In this document: positions 42,946 through 51,241 of the stretch, one piece after another | How the letters are laid out: each line of letters starts with the position of its first letter | Position numbering within the stretch: position 1 is the first letter of the stretch | Origin: JANQIV01 sp050117315 | GTDB taxonomy: Bacteria; Bacteroidota; Ignavibacteria; Ignavibacteriales; Melioribacteraceae | Length of the DNA: 64,000 bases | NCBI GenBank assembly: GCA_050117315.1 | Contig: JASFMY010000004.1 | Coordinates: 1 to 64,000, forward strand | Reading direction: 5' to 3' | Notes under the pieces: generated by a model | Seen by the model: the letters and a program-made list of their open reading frames with translations, nothing else | The model's database searches: none | What the model was told of the DNA's origin: nothing | Program-made: the position numbers and the translations under genes

Positions 42946-44028
42946 ATGTCTTCCGATGAAAATAAAAAAAACTTTACTGCTGTTGATAATAATTTGTTTG
43001 AGGCAATACTTCAATATAAATGCTCAGGAAATGAGAAGGATGTCATTTGGTCTGTAATAAGAGATACAATAGGATTCCAGAAACCGGAAGGAGCAGAGAT
43101 TTCCGTAAGAAAGGTTTCAAATAGATTGAACAGGGATTTAAAAACAGTTCAGGGAAATATGAAATCGTTAATAGATAAATATGTTTTGATAGTTGTAAGC
43201 GAAGCAACATTTTCAAAACCAAGAAAAATAAAAGTCAACTACAATACAAATCAGTGGCTTTCAATGCCGAATACAACAGGGGGTAATATCTACCCCTCAA
43301 CAGGGGTAGATATACCAACACCGGCAGGTGAAGGTTTATACATCTCAACAGGGGGTAGTATTTCCCCCTCAACAGGGGTAGATATACCAACACCGGCAGG
43401 TGAAGGTTTATACATCTCAACAGGGGGTAATATTTCCCCCTCAACAGGGGTAGATATACCAACAATAATAGATAGTTTAAAAAAAATAGAAATTAATATT
43501 AGTAATAGTAGTAACGATGTAATTGTAAAAGATTGGTTAAGTAAAAATTATAGACTAGTAAAAGGTTATAATGCCAATTCGTTTGAATTAAACAGGCTTT
43601 TTAACATTATCTGTAAAAATATAAAAGCAGGCCCGGAGAATTTATTAAGTATAGTAAACGACCAGTTTGATTATTGGGGAACTAAACAAAATAACAAGAA
43701 CGGGAAAGCAGAGTTCGAATATTTATCCAACATTCTCAATAAGAACCTGAATGTTGCCGCTAAAAGTATTAAGTCTAGTAAAGAGAATGAAATTGATTTT
43801 GTTCAGGTTAACAATTCCGGGTTTATTTACAATGGGATAGAATTCGGCAAAGAGTTTTTATCTGAATACGAAGGCAAGAAAGTACTGTTATTCAAGAATC
43901 AATTTTCACCGGACGGTATGCCGGTATATTATGTAAACGGAAACAATAATAATCCAAAGTATTTAGGTTACGTTTGGCCTAAGATAAACGGAGAAATAAA
44001 TAATTTCAAAGTTACAAATGGAATATGA
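42946..44028 (+). CDS. O-like replication initiator with repeat insert, 360 aa
   Basis: The N-terminal about 105 residues match phage replication protein O winged-helix domains (FEAILQYKCSGNEKDVIWSVIR, then RKVSNRLNRDLKTVQGNMKSL). A 24-residue repeat (STGVDIPTPAGEGLYISTGG, then SISP) follows at about 110-173, in 2.6 copies, caused by the iteron array in the DNA. The C-terminal part is likely the helicase-recruiting or multimerising region. Placement and iterons point to initiation of phage replication. The last 11 bp overlap the zinc-finger gene. Confidence 0.8.
   Translation: MSSDENKKNFTAVDNNLFEAILQYKCSGNEKDVIWSVIRDTIGFQKPEGAEISVRKVSNRLNRDLKTVQGNMKSLIDKYVLIVVSEATFSKPRKIKVNYNTNQWLSMPNTTGGNIYPSTGVDIPTPAGEGLYISTGGSISPSTGVDIPTPAGEGLYISTGGNISPSTGVDIPTIIDSLKKIEINISNSSNDVIVKDWLSKNYRLVKGYNANSFELNRLFNIICKNIKAGPENLLSIVNDQFDYWGTKQNNKNGKAEFEYLSNILNKNLNVAAKSIKSSKENEIDFVQVNNSGFIYNGIEFGKEFLSEYEGKKVLLFKNQFSPDGMPVYYVNGNNNNPKYLGYVWPKINGEINNFKVTNGI
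43274..43464 (+). repeat. iteron array inside initiator gene, candidate replication origin
   Basis: A 72-bp unit repeats 2.6 times (starts 43274, 43346, 43418). Each unit holds two copies of CAACAGGGG(G)TA, 24 bp apart (43274, 43298, 43346, 43370, 43418, 43442), so all six sit on one helical phase. At the first unit CTACCCCT (43290-43297) and AGGGGTAG (43302-43309) form an inverted repeat. Iterons in the coding sequence of an O-like initiator recall the lambda origin. Confidence 0.75.
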
Positions 44029-44200
44029 TGATAAGAATCATCTTGATGAATATAGAAGATGTCCAAATTGTTTAGAATGGGGAAGAGTAATAAAATGTTT
44101 AAAAACAAACAAAGTATATATTGAATGCTGGAACTGCTATAAAGAAAAAGGATATGTAGAAATGCAGCTTGATATATTTTTACACCAAGATTTAGAATGA
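44018..44200 (+). CDS. small zinc-finger protein, 60 aa
   Basis: Two CxxC pairs (CPNCLEW at about 15-18 and CWNC at about 37-40) fit one zinc site. It overlaps the initiator gene by 11 bp. A likely nucleic-acid- or protein-binding accessory peptide; no family recognised. Confidence 0.7.
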   Translation: MEYDDKNHLDEYRRCPNCLEWGRVIKCLKTNKVYIECWNCYKEKGYVEMQLDIFLHQDLE

Positions 44201-44242
44201 AAATTTATTGAGAAACATTTAATAAAATATTTGCCGTAAAAA

Positions 44243-44279
44243 AAACAGGGGTAAATTAATAACAAAACAAAGGGCCAAA
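44243..44279 (+). promoter_or_regulatory. iteron-like motif plus GGGCCAA, upstream of ASCH gene
   Basis: AACAGGGGTAAAT (44244-44256), followed about 16 bp later by AGGGCCAA (44272-44279), lies just before the ASCH gene. The same pair occurs upstream of the Dam-type methyltransferase (49084-49115), and a rearranged form is at 39615-39656. Shared with the origin iterons, it may be bound by the initiator. Confidence 0.5.
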
Positions 44280-44282
44280 GTT

Positions 44283-44759
44283 ATGATTGAATTACCAGCA
44301 TTAAGCTACCATCAACCATGGGCAAGTTTAATAACTACACCCATAGAAGAAAACATTAATTACGGAATACCGATAAAGGATTATGAAAACCGTAATAGAA
44401 GAATTGTTACACATCTGAACAGGATAACTCTTGTTCATGCCACCGGAAATATAAACGATTTTGAATTTGACAAAGCAAAAAGAATATACTTTAGAGTAAC
44501 ACACGGAAAGGATTTGCCGGATATAGAAAATTATTCGTACGGCGGAATAATCGGCTGGGCTGTCTACGATAAGTGTATTGTCGTAAAAAATGAAAATAAA
44601 AACATTTCAAAATGGTTAGAAGGCGATTTCGGCTGGCATATTATAGAAAGCGGACCAACCGATTTTATTCCATGTAACGGTTCAAGAAATTGGTTCAAAA
44701 TTGAGGTGCCTGATACTTTTATACCTGAAGAAATATTGGAAAAGTATAGAATAGACTAA
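44283..44759 (+). CDS. ASCH-domain protein, 158 aa
   Basis: The start LSYHQPWASLI and later KDYENRNRRI are the conserved PUA-like ASCH features shared by phage and toxin-related proteins. ASCH domains bind RNA or, in some cases, act on modified cytidine. There is no catalytic proof here. It is preceded by the AACAGGGGTAAAT motif, not by a strong ribosome site, and lies between the origin region and the DUF5131 gene. Confidence 0.75.
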   Translation: MIELPALSYHQPWASLITTPIEENINYGIPIKDYENRNRRIVTHLNRITLVHATGNINDFEFDKAKRIYFRVTHGKDLPDIENYSYGGIIGWAVYDKCIVVKNENKNISKWLEGDFGWHIIESGPTDFIPCNGSRNWFKIEVPDTFIPEEILEKYRID

Positions 44760-44792
44760 AGAGTAATAAACATTAAAAGGAGTAACCTGAAA

Positions 44793-44954
44793 ATGCAACG
44801 TGAAAAACCCTCGAATCAACAAAAGAAAGATGAACAATTAGTTAGCAAAGGCTTATCTCAACAACCACAAAAACACTTGTGTTTGATGGTTATTCCTTAC
44901 CCCTTTGTGTTTCCCCTTTATAAAAGAAGGGGAAAGGGAGTAAATGATGACTAA
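44793..44954 (+). CDS. possible 53-aa peptide ending in dispersed repeat
   Basis: AGGAG (44779-44783) precedes an ATG, and the frame runs 53 codons into the DUF5131 gene. Its first half is polar and Gln/Lys-rich. The last third is encoded by the 28-bp repeat shared with 54038-54065, so the tail may be recent. Uncertain. Confidence 0.4.
   Translation: MQREKPSNQQKKDEQLVSKGLSQQPQKHLCLMVIPYPFVFPLYKRRGKGVNDD
44899..44926 (+). repeat. 28-bp dispersed repeat, copy 1
   Basis: It is identical to 54038-54065. The unit starts ACCCCTTTGTGTTTCCCC and the following bases (AGAAGGGGAAAGG) let it fold into a TTCCCCTTT/AAGGGGAA hairpin. The copy supplies the ribosome site region of the DUF5131 gene. Confidence 0.8.
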
Positions 44955-45963
44955 TATTGAATGGACTCATATCCCTGGATATCTTCCGGAAACCTGGAAC
45001 CCGACAGCAGGATGTACTAAAAAGTCTGAAGGTTGTAAAGAATGTTATGCAATACCACAAGCATGGATAAGAATGCATAACCCGAAACTCAAAGAGAAGT
45101 ATACCGATACAGTTGAAAAGTTAGCTAACGGTAAATTGAATTGGACCGGTAAAATAAATATTTATGAACCTCATATGGAATTGCCACTTAAATGGAAGAA
45201 ACCGCGCGCAATTTTTGTTGATTCCATGAGTGATATTTTTCATGAAAATCTCTATAAAAACGGAATATTGGGATTGGAGTTTCTTGATAAATTAATAGAG
45301 ATTATATACAACTGCCCCCAACATATTTTCATAATTTTAACTAAGCGAATAGATATAACTGATGTTGTACTACCAAGGATTTTAAAGAGTTATAGATACC
45401 CAGAAAATATTTGGTTAGGTGTATCAGTAGAAAACCAAAAAGCTGCCGATGAAAGAATTCCAGTTCTTCTTCGAATGCCAGTTAGAGTAAAGCTTTTAAG
45501 TTGTGAACCATTGTTGGCTTTCGTGAATTTGAATAAGTATTTGCTAGAAGGAAAAATATGGAATACCATACCAATCAAGGACAGAACTAAATGGTTAGAT
45601 TTAATTGATTGGGTGATTGTCGGAGGAGAAAGCGGTAAACATGCAAGACCAATGCACCCTAAATGGGCATTATCAATTCGTGACCAATGTGCTGAAGCAA
45701 ATGTACCATTTTTCTTTAAGCAATGGGGAAGCTGGATGCCGTTAATGAGTTATGCTAAATGTATTACAAATGATAAAAGTTGTATATCGATTGATATTGA
45801 CGGTAATATTGTTGATTCCTTGGATAAATTAAAAAACGATAGTTATGCTTTTATGAAGAAAAGTAAAAAGGAAGCAGGTAGGATGCTCGATGGCAAAGAG
45901 TATAATGAGTTTCCCCACCTTCACGAAAGTTATGGAGGGCAGGTGGAAATAGTTTCAAGTTAA
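44947..45963 (+). CDS. DUF5131 (phage Gp37/Gp68) three-Cys protein, 338 aa
   Basis: The N-terminal CTKKSEGCKECYA (Cys-x6-Cys-x2-Cys, about residues 22-33) is the family's iron-sulfur-like motif. Downstream FILTKR, WLGVSVENQ and VIVGGESG are further family blocks of this radical-SAM-like group. It is frequent in phages and often partnered with a TcmP-type protein, which I do not see here. The biochemical role is unknown. GGGAG favours the ATG at 44947. Confidence 0.85.
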   Translation: MTNIEWTHIPGYLPETWNPTAGCTKKSEGCKECYAIPQAWIRMHNPKLKEKYTDTVEKLANGKLNWTGKINIYEPHMELPLKWKKPRAIFVDSMSDIFHENLYKNGILGLEFLDKLIEIIYNCPQHIFIILTKRIDITDVVLPRILKSYRYPENIWLGVSVENQKAADERIPVLLRMPVRVKLLSCEPLLAFVNLNKYLLEGKIWNTIPIKDRTKWLDLIDWVIVGGESGKHARPMHPKWALSIRDQCAEANVPFFFKQWGSWMPLMSYAKCITNDKSCISIDIDGNIVDSLDKLKNDSYAFMKKSKKEAGRMLDGKEYNEFPHLHESYGGQVEIVSS

Positions 45964-45988
45964 CCAAGTTAAAAGGAATGAATATTAT

Positions 45989-46258
45989 ATGAAGATTATT
46001 CTAAAAGATATACCGATGAACAGTTATATGTTTATGGATGGAAAAGAGGGAGCAGCAGTACAAGGTTATCGAAACGATGAATTTGGAATAGTTTTAATTA
46101 GATCGCGTAAATCAAGAAAGGATAGTTTCGTTAATACCTGGAGTAGTGAACATTTGCCCAATCAAGAATTTAAGACATTCAAAGACTTGAGAGATGAATT
46201 GATTAGAAAAAAAATTTTTAGTGATTCCTTAAACAAGAAGGAAGATAAAGATGGGTGA
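45989..46258 (+). CDS. hypothetical phage protein, 89 aa
   Basis: A mixed alpha/beta protein with a Lys/Asp-rich tail and no recognised family. It overlaps the next gene by 8 bp, so they are co-translated. AAAGGAATG precedes the ATG loosely. Confidence 0.65.
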   Translation: MKIILKDIPMNSYMFMDGKEGAAVQGYRNDEFGIVLIRSRKSRKDSFVNTWSSEHLPNQEFKTFKDLRDELIRKKIFSDSLNKKEDKDG

Positions 46259-46496
46259 AATTAAAGAAGAAAATAAGATGGTTAAAGAATTTCATGAAGA
46301 TGGATTAATAGCTGTAGTAGAAATATTAGAGGATAATTCAAATGACATTTATGAAAAATATAAAATCAAATTCATGGAAATAAAAAAAGAGTCGCCTTTT
46401 TTTATCAACCCTGATATCGGCGAAGTAATCGATATAGAAAAAATGAAGGGTGTTAGCTGTCCGGGTTTATGGTATTTAAATAAAATCAACAATTAA
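46251..46496 (+). CDS. hypothetical phage protein, 81 aa
   Basis: An acidic protein with a central Ile/Glu-rich part and no recognised family. GGAAG lies before the ATG inside the upstream gene. It probably shares a transcript with its neighbours. Confidence 0.65.
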   Translation: MGEIKEENKMVKEFHEDGLIAVVEILEDNSNDIYEKYKIKFMEIKKESPFFINPDIGEVIDIEKMKGVSCPGLWYLNKINN

Positions 46497-46508
46497 AGAA
46501 ATAAAAAA

Positions 46509-46754
46509 GTGTCACTAGTAGTTTCAAGTAATATCATTACCGGTGTAAAGAATATTACCGGAAAAAGAAAAAGTTATGTGAAACTCTGTAATTATGAAAA
46601 GATTCGTGAAACAGAGGGTGTTAAAGGCGCAGCTTATTTAAAGTTTGGAAAATTGGAGCTGTGGATCCCGAAAAGTTTGTTGAAATATGACCGATCAGCT
46701 ATTCTCTGGGTTAAGAAGTGGTTTTTTGAAAAATATTTAAGAAAAAATTTATGA
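46509..46754 (+). CDS. hypothetical phage protein, 81 aa
   Basis: A basic protein with a GTG start at 46509. The sequence ends in a helical KKWFFEKYLRKNL. It overlaps the next gene by 4 bp (ATGA type), so translation is coupled. Family not recognised. Confidence 0.6.
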   Translation: MSLVVSSNIITGVKNITGKRKSYVKLCNYEKIRETEGVKGAAYLKFGKLELWIPKSLLKYDRSAILWVKKWFFEKYLRKNL

Positions 46755-47038
46755 AAAAAAATAAAAGAAAAAACTTAGGCGGTTATGGTATTTGTAATAA
46801 GTGTATTCCTAAAAGGTCAGTATTTTTTTGTTTAAGCCGCGGTGGAAATAAGTTAATTGCTATTGAACCTAGTTCTTTAAGCGAAGCAGAAAAATTTGAG
46901 GCAAGAAGATTTTTCCCGGTTTACTTTGATCCGTTAAGACATGTGAAACATAGTACTAACTGCCAGGGATTTTCTTATAAAAAAAAGTATATGAAATTGA
47001 AAACCGGGGAAAGTATGCCGGTTCCGTATAGTGATTAG
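46751..47038 (+). CDS. Cys-containing phage protein, 95 aa
   Basis: It has CNKC (about 15-18), a Cys in FFCLS and one in NCQGF, so zinc binding is possible but not typical in spacing. Basic N-terminus. Coupled by a 4-bp overlap to the gene before. No family recognised. Confidence 0.65.
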   Translation: MKKNKRKNLGGYGICNKCIPKRSVFFCLSRGGNKLIAIEPSSLSEAEKFEARRFFPVYFDPLRHVKHSTNCQGFSYKKKYMKLKTGESMPVPYSD

Positions 47039-47094
47039 TTTCAAGTTGCAGGTTTGTCAAGTTACAAGTTAATTAAACGGAAGAAACATATAAC

Positions 47095-47502
47095 ATGAAT
47101 TATGAGATTAATATTGTTGTACCCAAAAGAATTCCGACACTAATAAAGCAGAGATATAAAGGTGATTGCGCGGTTGCCTCATTGGCTATGTTTTTGGGTA
47201 TAAGTTATGACGAAATTATTAAACATTATTCTGAAGAATTAGAGGTAATGTTTGAAAATGGTGTATGGGATCATAAAACATTTGAGGTTGCAGAAAAATA
47301 CGGCGTTGAACTTACTTGTGTTTATAAGGATTTTGATTTCTCGAAACCAAGCATGTTAATAATCCCAAGTTTTAATCTTAAAGATAAAAACCATATGGTA
47401 TTTTGGGATGGAGAAAAAGTATTTGATCCATCACCAGCTATAGTATATAAAAGCAAACCGGAAAACATATTATATATTTTCCAAAGGTATAAGGAGCTAT
47501 AA
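47095..47502 (+). CDS. C39-like cysteine protease, 135 aa
   Basis: The RYKGDCAVASLAMFLG motif (Cys24 region) is the start of C39-like papain folds, with a catalytic His in DKNHMVFWDG (about 100) and Asp in VFDPS (about 113) after it; the Gln of the oxyanion hole is before Cys. The short length fits a bare catalytic domain with no ABC or substrate part. It might cleave a phage or host protein. Substrate unknown. It is unusual in an early gene block. Confidence 0.8.
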   Translation: MNYEINIVVPKRIPTLIKQRYKGDCAVASLAMFLGISYDEIIKHYSEELEVMFENGVWDHKTFEVAEKYGVELTCVYKDFDFSKPSMLIIPSFNLKDKNHMVFWDGEKVFDPSPAIVYKSKPENILYIFQRYKEL

Positions 47503-47505
47503 CTA

Positions 47506-47703
47506 ATGGGTGATATTCCAAAAGTTGATGAACATTGGACATGTGAGTTTGGACCAAACAAATCTAAAATTATTGTAAAAATATTGGAAATGCCTAAACC
47601 TAATAAACATATTAAAAACGTTATGGTTCAAGATTTTGTATGTGATAGAAAAGGTGAAAAGATATTAGTTAGCGGGTCATGTTTAATCGAAAAATGGGAT
47701 TGA
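47506..47703 (+). CDS. hypothetical phage protein, 65 aa
   Basis: A small protein with beta-strand character that starts 3 bp after the C39-like gene. It has a WTCEF and a CDRKG Cys, and no recognised family. It might be a partner or inhibitor of the protease, by adjacency only. Confidence 0.6.
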   Translation: MGDIPKVDEHWTCEFGPNKSKIIVKILEMPKPNKHIKNVMVQDFVCDRKGEKILVSGSCLIEKWD

Positions 47704-47743
47704 TAATTATTTTTTATAAACAATAAATGAAAGGAGGATTTAC

Positions 47744-48121
47744 ATGGATGAAAGATTTTTGAATGTTTTTGAGGTAGGGAAGAAGCGTACAAAGGATGGA
47801 ATTTTATATCCATTGCCAGGAGATTTACAGAAGGCGTTCCTCAAAACACAGGAAGTAGTGAATGCTACAAATAAAAAGCAAACCTTGAAATTAGAGGTTG
47901 TTATTGAACCGGATAAAAAGAAACCGGAAATAAGATTTATAAATTATAAAATTATTGTACCGTTTATTCCGGAAGAAAGCAGCCCGATAGTCGCTGAGGT
48001 AAATAAAGACGGTAAAATTATTTCAACTGCAGAGAGACCGGATTTTCTCGGCCAGATTGATTGGGTTGATGAATTAATGAAAGAAGAAGAAAAACTGAAA
48101 GTTATCAACGGAAAAAAATAA
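47744..48121 (+). CDS. hypothetical phage protein, 125 aa
   Basis: A very strong AAGGAGG site precedes the ATG, so it is probably well translated. The protein is acidic, with a C-terminal helix (DWVDELMKEEEKL). No family recognised. It pairs with the next gene, which also has a strong ribosome site. Confidence 0.7.
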   Translation: MDERFLNVFEVGKKRTKDGILYPLPGDLQKAFLKTQEVVNATNKKQTLKLEVVIEPDKKKPEIRFINYKIIVPFIPEESSPIVAEVNKDGKIISTAERPDFLGQIDWVDELMKEEEKLKVINGKK

Positions 48122-48146
48122 ACTATAATAAAAAAGGAGTTATAAA

Positions 48147-49034
48147 ATGTCAGTAAATACAGAAAATATGTATGTAAATGTAAAATCAGAAAACGGTAAA
48201 GTATTATTTGGGAGTGATTATCATTTACTGAAAGATAAAAGTTGCGGAAATTTTCATACAAATTCTTTAATTGATTTTAGAAATTACTTAGTAAAATTCG
48301 AAAAAGAATTATCTGTATTCATAGGCAGTATTACAATTGACGGTTTAAACAATGTTGAAGCGTATGTTTCAGAATCAATAAAAAATATCACAAGAAACAC
48401 TTATCCGGCAGCAAGCTGTAATTATAAGATTCATCCGGCCCTTGCATTATTATTTGGTATGAATACCATGAAGTTTTCTCATTTAGAGTTTATTACAATT
48501 ATAGAACGTTTGAAAAAGTATCTGAAAGGCGGGTTAGATAATAATTCGGATTTGTTTCTTAGTTTATCGGACTTGAAAATACAAAGAAATATTGAACTTG
48601 TTTCTTACAAAAGCAACAGGGGCGAGTTCGAACTATCCGTAAAAAGCAGAAATTCCGAAGGTAATGAGAATAAAAATAATTCATTATTTAAATTGCCCGA
48701 AACTATCACCTTCGAAATCCCGCTGCTGGAGATGTTTGATAAGAAGATAGAAATAGAGTTTGAATTGAATTTGCCGGTGGACAGCAAAAGTGAAATACCG
48801 GAGCTTACGTTAATGATACAGAATTTTGAACTTGAAGAAATTGTGAAAAATCAGTTAAAAGCTATGTTATTGGAATTCATTACTACCGGTGAGGTACTTG
48901 ATGACGGAGATGACGGAGATGACGGAGATGACGGACTTGTTGAAGAAAGTGCCGGAAATATTAAAACATACTATGGAGATCTGGTTATAAATAAAGCTGA
49001 TGATGAGTGGATGTATAAAAAGAATTCTGTGTAA
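48147..49034 (+). CDS. phage DUF2303-like protein with DGD repeats, 295 aa
   Basis: AAGGAG supports the ATG. The layout, an N-terminal domain with FIGSITIDGLNNVEAY and a central ALALLFGMNTMKFSH, recalls DUF2303 (YfdQ) phage proteins; I am not certain. A DDGDDGDDGD repeat at about 252-262 comes from a 9-bp GGAGATGAC-type tandem repeat in the DNA (about 48902-48935). The product is likely abundant given the site strength. Function unknown. Confidence 0.55.
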   Translation: MSVNTENMYVNVKSENGKVLFGSDYHLLKDKSCGNFHTNSLIDFRNYLVKFEKELSVFIGSITIDGLNNVEAYVSESIKNITRNTYPAASCNYKIHPALALLFGMNTMKFSHLEFITIIERLKKYLKGGLDNNSDLFLSLSDLKIQRNIELVSYKSNRGEFELSVKSRNSEGNENKNNSLFKLPETITFEIPLLEMFDKKIEIEFELNLPVDSKSEIPELTLMIQNFELEEIVKNQLKAMLLEFITTGEVLDDGDDGDDGDDGLVEESAGNIKTYYGDLVINKADDEWMYKKNSV

Positions 49035-49083
49035 CTGATTTTAGTTGCAAGTTTCAAGTTGTCAAGTTGCATGTAGTTGAAAA

Positions 49084-49115
49084 AACAGGGGTAAATAAAG
49101 TATTAAGGGCCAAAT
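49084..49115 (+). promoter_or_regulatory. iteron-like motif plus GGGCCAA, upstream of Dam-type gene
   Basis: AACAGGGGTAAAT at 49084-49096 and AGGGCCAA at 49108-49115 repeat the pair seen at 44244-44279. It sits 20 bp before the methyltransferase start. Confidence 0.5.
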
Positions 49116-49133
49116 TAATATTCCTAATCTATA

Positions 49134-49982
49134 ATGAAAAAATTAATTGCGTTTAATTATTACGGCGGGAAGTTCAGACACTTGGATTGGATATTGGAAA
49201 AATTACCACATACAAAAAGCTATTTAGAACCATTTGGCGGAAGCGGAGTGGTTATGTTAAATAAAAAACCAACACAAATTGAATGTTTGAACGATAAAAA
49301 TGACAAAATAGGTAACTTCTTTGAAGTAATAAGAACTAAAGAAGATGAATTTCTTCGAAGTGTTTATTTGACACCTTATTCAAGAAGAGAATACCTAAAA
49401 TGTTTCAAATCTTTGAATGAAGGTGATAATTTAGACAGAGCAAGAAAATTTTTTGTTGTTTGTAGTCAATCATTTAATGGAAGTACAGTTAGGCAAACTG
49501 GTTTTAAAATGTCAACTATTGAAAGTAGAGCAAATATAAGTGAATCTGTTAATAGATGGTTAGCAAAATTAATAAGCCTGAAACCTATTATTCAAAGGAT
49601 GAAGACAGTACAGCTTACGGATTATGATTTTAGAGTAGTCATTCCGAAATTTGATTCAGATAAAACCCTTATTTACGCAGACCCTCCTTACTTACTTTCC
49701 AAAAGATATTACAGAGATAAATATGATAATGTGTTTGAATATGAAATGGATGATGCAGATCATGAAGAATTACTGGAAATATTGTTGAATTGTAAAAGTA
49801 AGATCGCAATTTCTGGTTATGATAATGATTTATATAATGATAAGCTAAAAGATTATTATAAATCAGTTGGACCCCCAAAAAGAACTTCAACCATGCATTC
49901 AAAAAAACAGGAAGTTCTCTGGACAAATTATGATCCTAATAATATTCACCAGTTATCACTATTAAGTCTGAAGACAGAATAA
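49134..49982 (+). CDS. DNA adenine methyltransferase, D12 class, 282 aa
   Basis: It transfers methyl to adenine N6 in DNA. The SAM motif LEPFGGSGVVML (about 31-42) and catalytic DPPY (about 183-186) are intact, with the N-terminal YYGGKFR region typical of the D12/Dam family. The target is unknown; no matching restriction endonuclease is seen. It is the first of three DNA methyltransferases in this region and likely protects phage DNA or marks host DNA. Confidence 0.93.
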   Translation: MKKLIAFNYYGGKFRHLDWILEKLPHTKSYLEPFGGSGVVMLNKKPTQIECLNDKNDKIGNFFEVIRTKEDEFLRSVYLTPYSRREYLKCFKSLNEGDNLDRARKFFVVCSQSFNGSTVRQTGFKMSTIESRANISESVNRWLAKLISLKPIIQRMKTVQLTDYDFRVVIPKFDSDKTLIYADPPYLLSKRYYRDKYDNVFEYEMDDADHEELLEILLNCKSKIAISGYDNDLYNDKLKDYYKSVGPPKRTSTMHSKKQEVLWTNYDPNNIHQLSLLSLKTE

Positions 49983-49986
49983 AGAA

Positions 49987-50532
49987 ATGAATACGAGTTA
50001 CGAAAAATTAACAAATATAAATGATCAAAGATTATTTGGGACGAGAACAATCAGTACTAAAGATGAATGGTTAACCCCAAAATATATTATCGAAGCATTG
50101 GGAGAATTTGATCTTGATCCTTGTTCACCTTTAACTTTAAATAGACCTTGGGATACTGCAAAAAAACATTTAACACTTATGGATGACGGATTAAAACATG
50201 AATGGAAAGGTAGAGTATGGTTAAATCCACCATATGGGAAAAAGGCAGTAAAGTGGATTAAAAAACTGCAATTTCATGGAAATGGAATAGCATTGTTATA
50301 TGCAAGAACAGATACAAAAATGTTTTTTGATCATATATGGAATAATGCTGATTCAATTTTCTTTATAAAGGGAAGGATTAAATTTTATCATTCTAATGGA
50401 GTAATATCTTCACAAAACGCAGGTGCCCCTTCTGTATTGATAGCTTACGGCTTTGAAAATTCCAAAGTTTTACAAGAATGCAATATCAAAGGAAAGTTTA
50501 TCGAATTAAAAAGGAATAATAATGAGAAATAA
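49987..50532 (+). CDS. phage Dam-type adenine methyltransferase, 181 aa
   Basis: It matches the DNA_N-6-adenine-methyltransferase family (PF05869 type): EWLTPKYIIEALGEFDLDPC at the N-terminus, catalytic NPPYG (about 79-83) and a short C-terminus. It lies 4 bp after the D12 enzyme. It is a member of a distinct family, so the two may have different targets. It fits anti-restriction. Confidence 0.88.
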   Translation: MNTSYEKLTNINDQRLFGTRTISTKDEWLTPKYIIEALGEFDLDPCSPLTLNRPWDTAKKHLTLMDDGLKHEWKGRVWLNPPYGKKAVKWIKKLQFHGNGIALLYARTDTKMFFDHIWNNADSIFFIKGRIKFYHSNGVISSQNAGAPSVLIAYGFENSKVLQECNIKGKFIELKRNNNEK

Positions 50533-50547
50533 TGTAGATAGTATATA

Positions 50548-51090
50548 ATGACTACTTATATGACAAGAAAAGCATACGAACATTGGGGAAAGGTTATAAA
50601 TGATGGGAGGCAACCATTACCAAACAATGTTGCTTATTTATATAGTGACCATCCCCAACAGCCCTGGATAGCCGTAACGTGGGACGAAGTGCATAAAGAA
50701 AGGGCTGAAATACAAGCTAGTAATCTTGAATATATAAGAAGAATAGACACACAAATTAAGCCTGGGTTTATTTGGGTGTTTGATAACGGTCCTATCTTTC
50801 CATATGGCGGTAAATGGCATTATGTGAAAACATTTAATGAACAGTTTCCTTTGAACTTTATAGGAGAAAAGATAGAGCTGATATTAAAATGTATGAACTT
50901 ATTCCCTTGTGGAGTTTTACCGTTAATAGAAAATCATGAGTTATGGATGAAAGAGTTTATAAAACAATATCGCAAGCCAAATAAAAGAAGGAAAAAACAA
51001 GGTTTGAAAAAAGTTTGGTGTAAAATTAATCATAACAATCTAATAGATGTATTTATTAAAAGTAAAAAGGTAGAGTTTAATGAGAAATAA
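50548..51090 (+). CDS. hypothetical phage protein, 180 aa
   Basis: Trp-rich, with a basic C-terminus (KKKRRKK-type cluster near 146-158). No family recognised. It follows the methyltransferase genes and overlaps the next small gene by 11 bp. Confidence 0.65.
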   Translation: MTTYMTRKAYEHWGKVINDGRQPLPNNVAYLYSDHPQQPWIAVTWDEVHKERAEIQASNLEYIRRIDTQIKPGFIWVFDNGPIFPYGGKWHYVKTFNEQFPLNFIGEKIELILKCMNLFPCGVLPLIENHELWMKEFIKQYRKPNKRRKKQGLKKVWCKINHNNLIDVFIKSKKVEFNEK

Positions 51091-51241
51091 AGTGGCAAAA
51101 AGTTTAAGAAAGAAAGCTCTTGATTTATCTGATAAAAGGATAAGCGTTAAGCTTCTAAGGTATGGCCAATATATTTGGGAAAATGGTTCACCCAAAAGGA
51201 TTTATAAAGAATTAAAGAAACAGTACAGTAGAAAAAAATGA
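51080..51241 (+). CDS. small basic phage protein, 53 aa
   Basis: A Lys-rich 53-residue peptide that starts inside the previous gene and overlaps the next start by 4 bp (ATGA). The chain of coupled overlaps and lack of stops support it. Function unknown. Confidence 0.6.
   Translation: MRNKVAKSLRKKALDLSDKRISVKLLRYGQYIWENGSPKRIYKELKKQYSRKK

Noticed and set aside
43235..43465. 76-codon minus-strand frame with repeats
   Set aside because: It is the complement of the iteron array inside the initiator gene.
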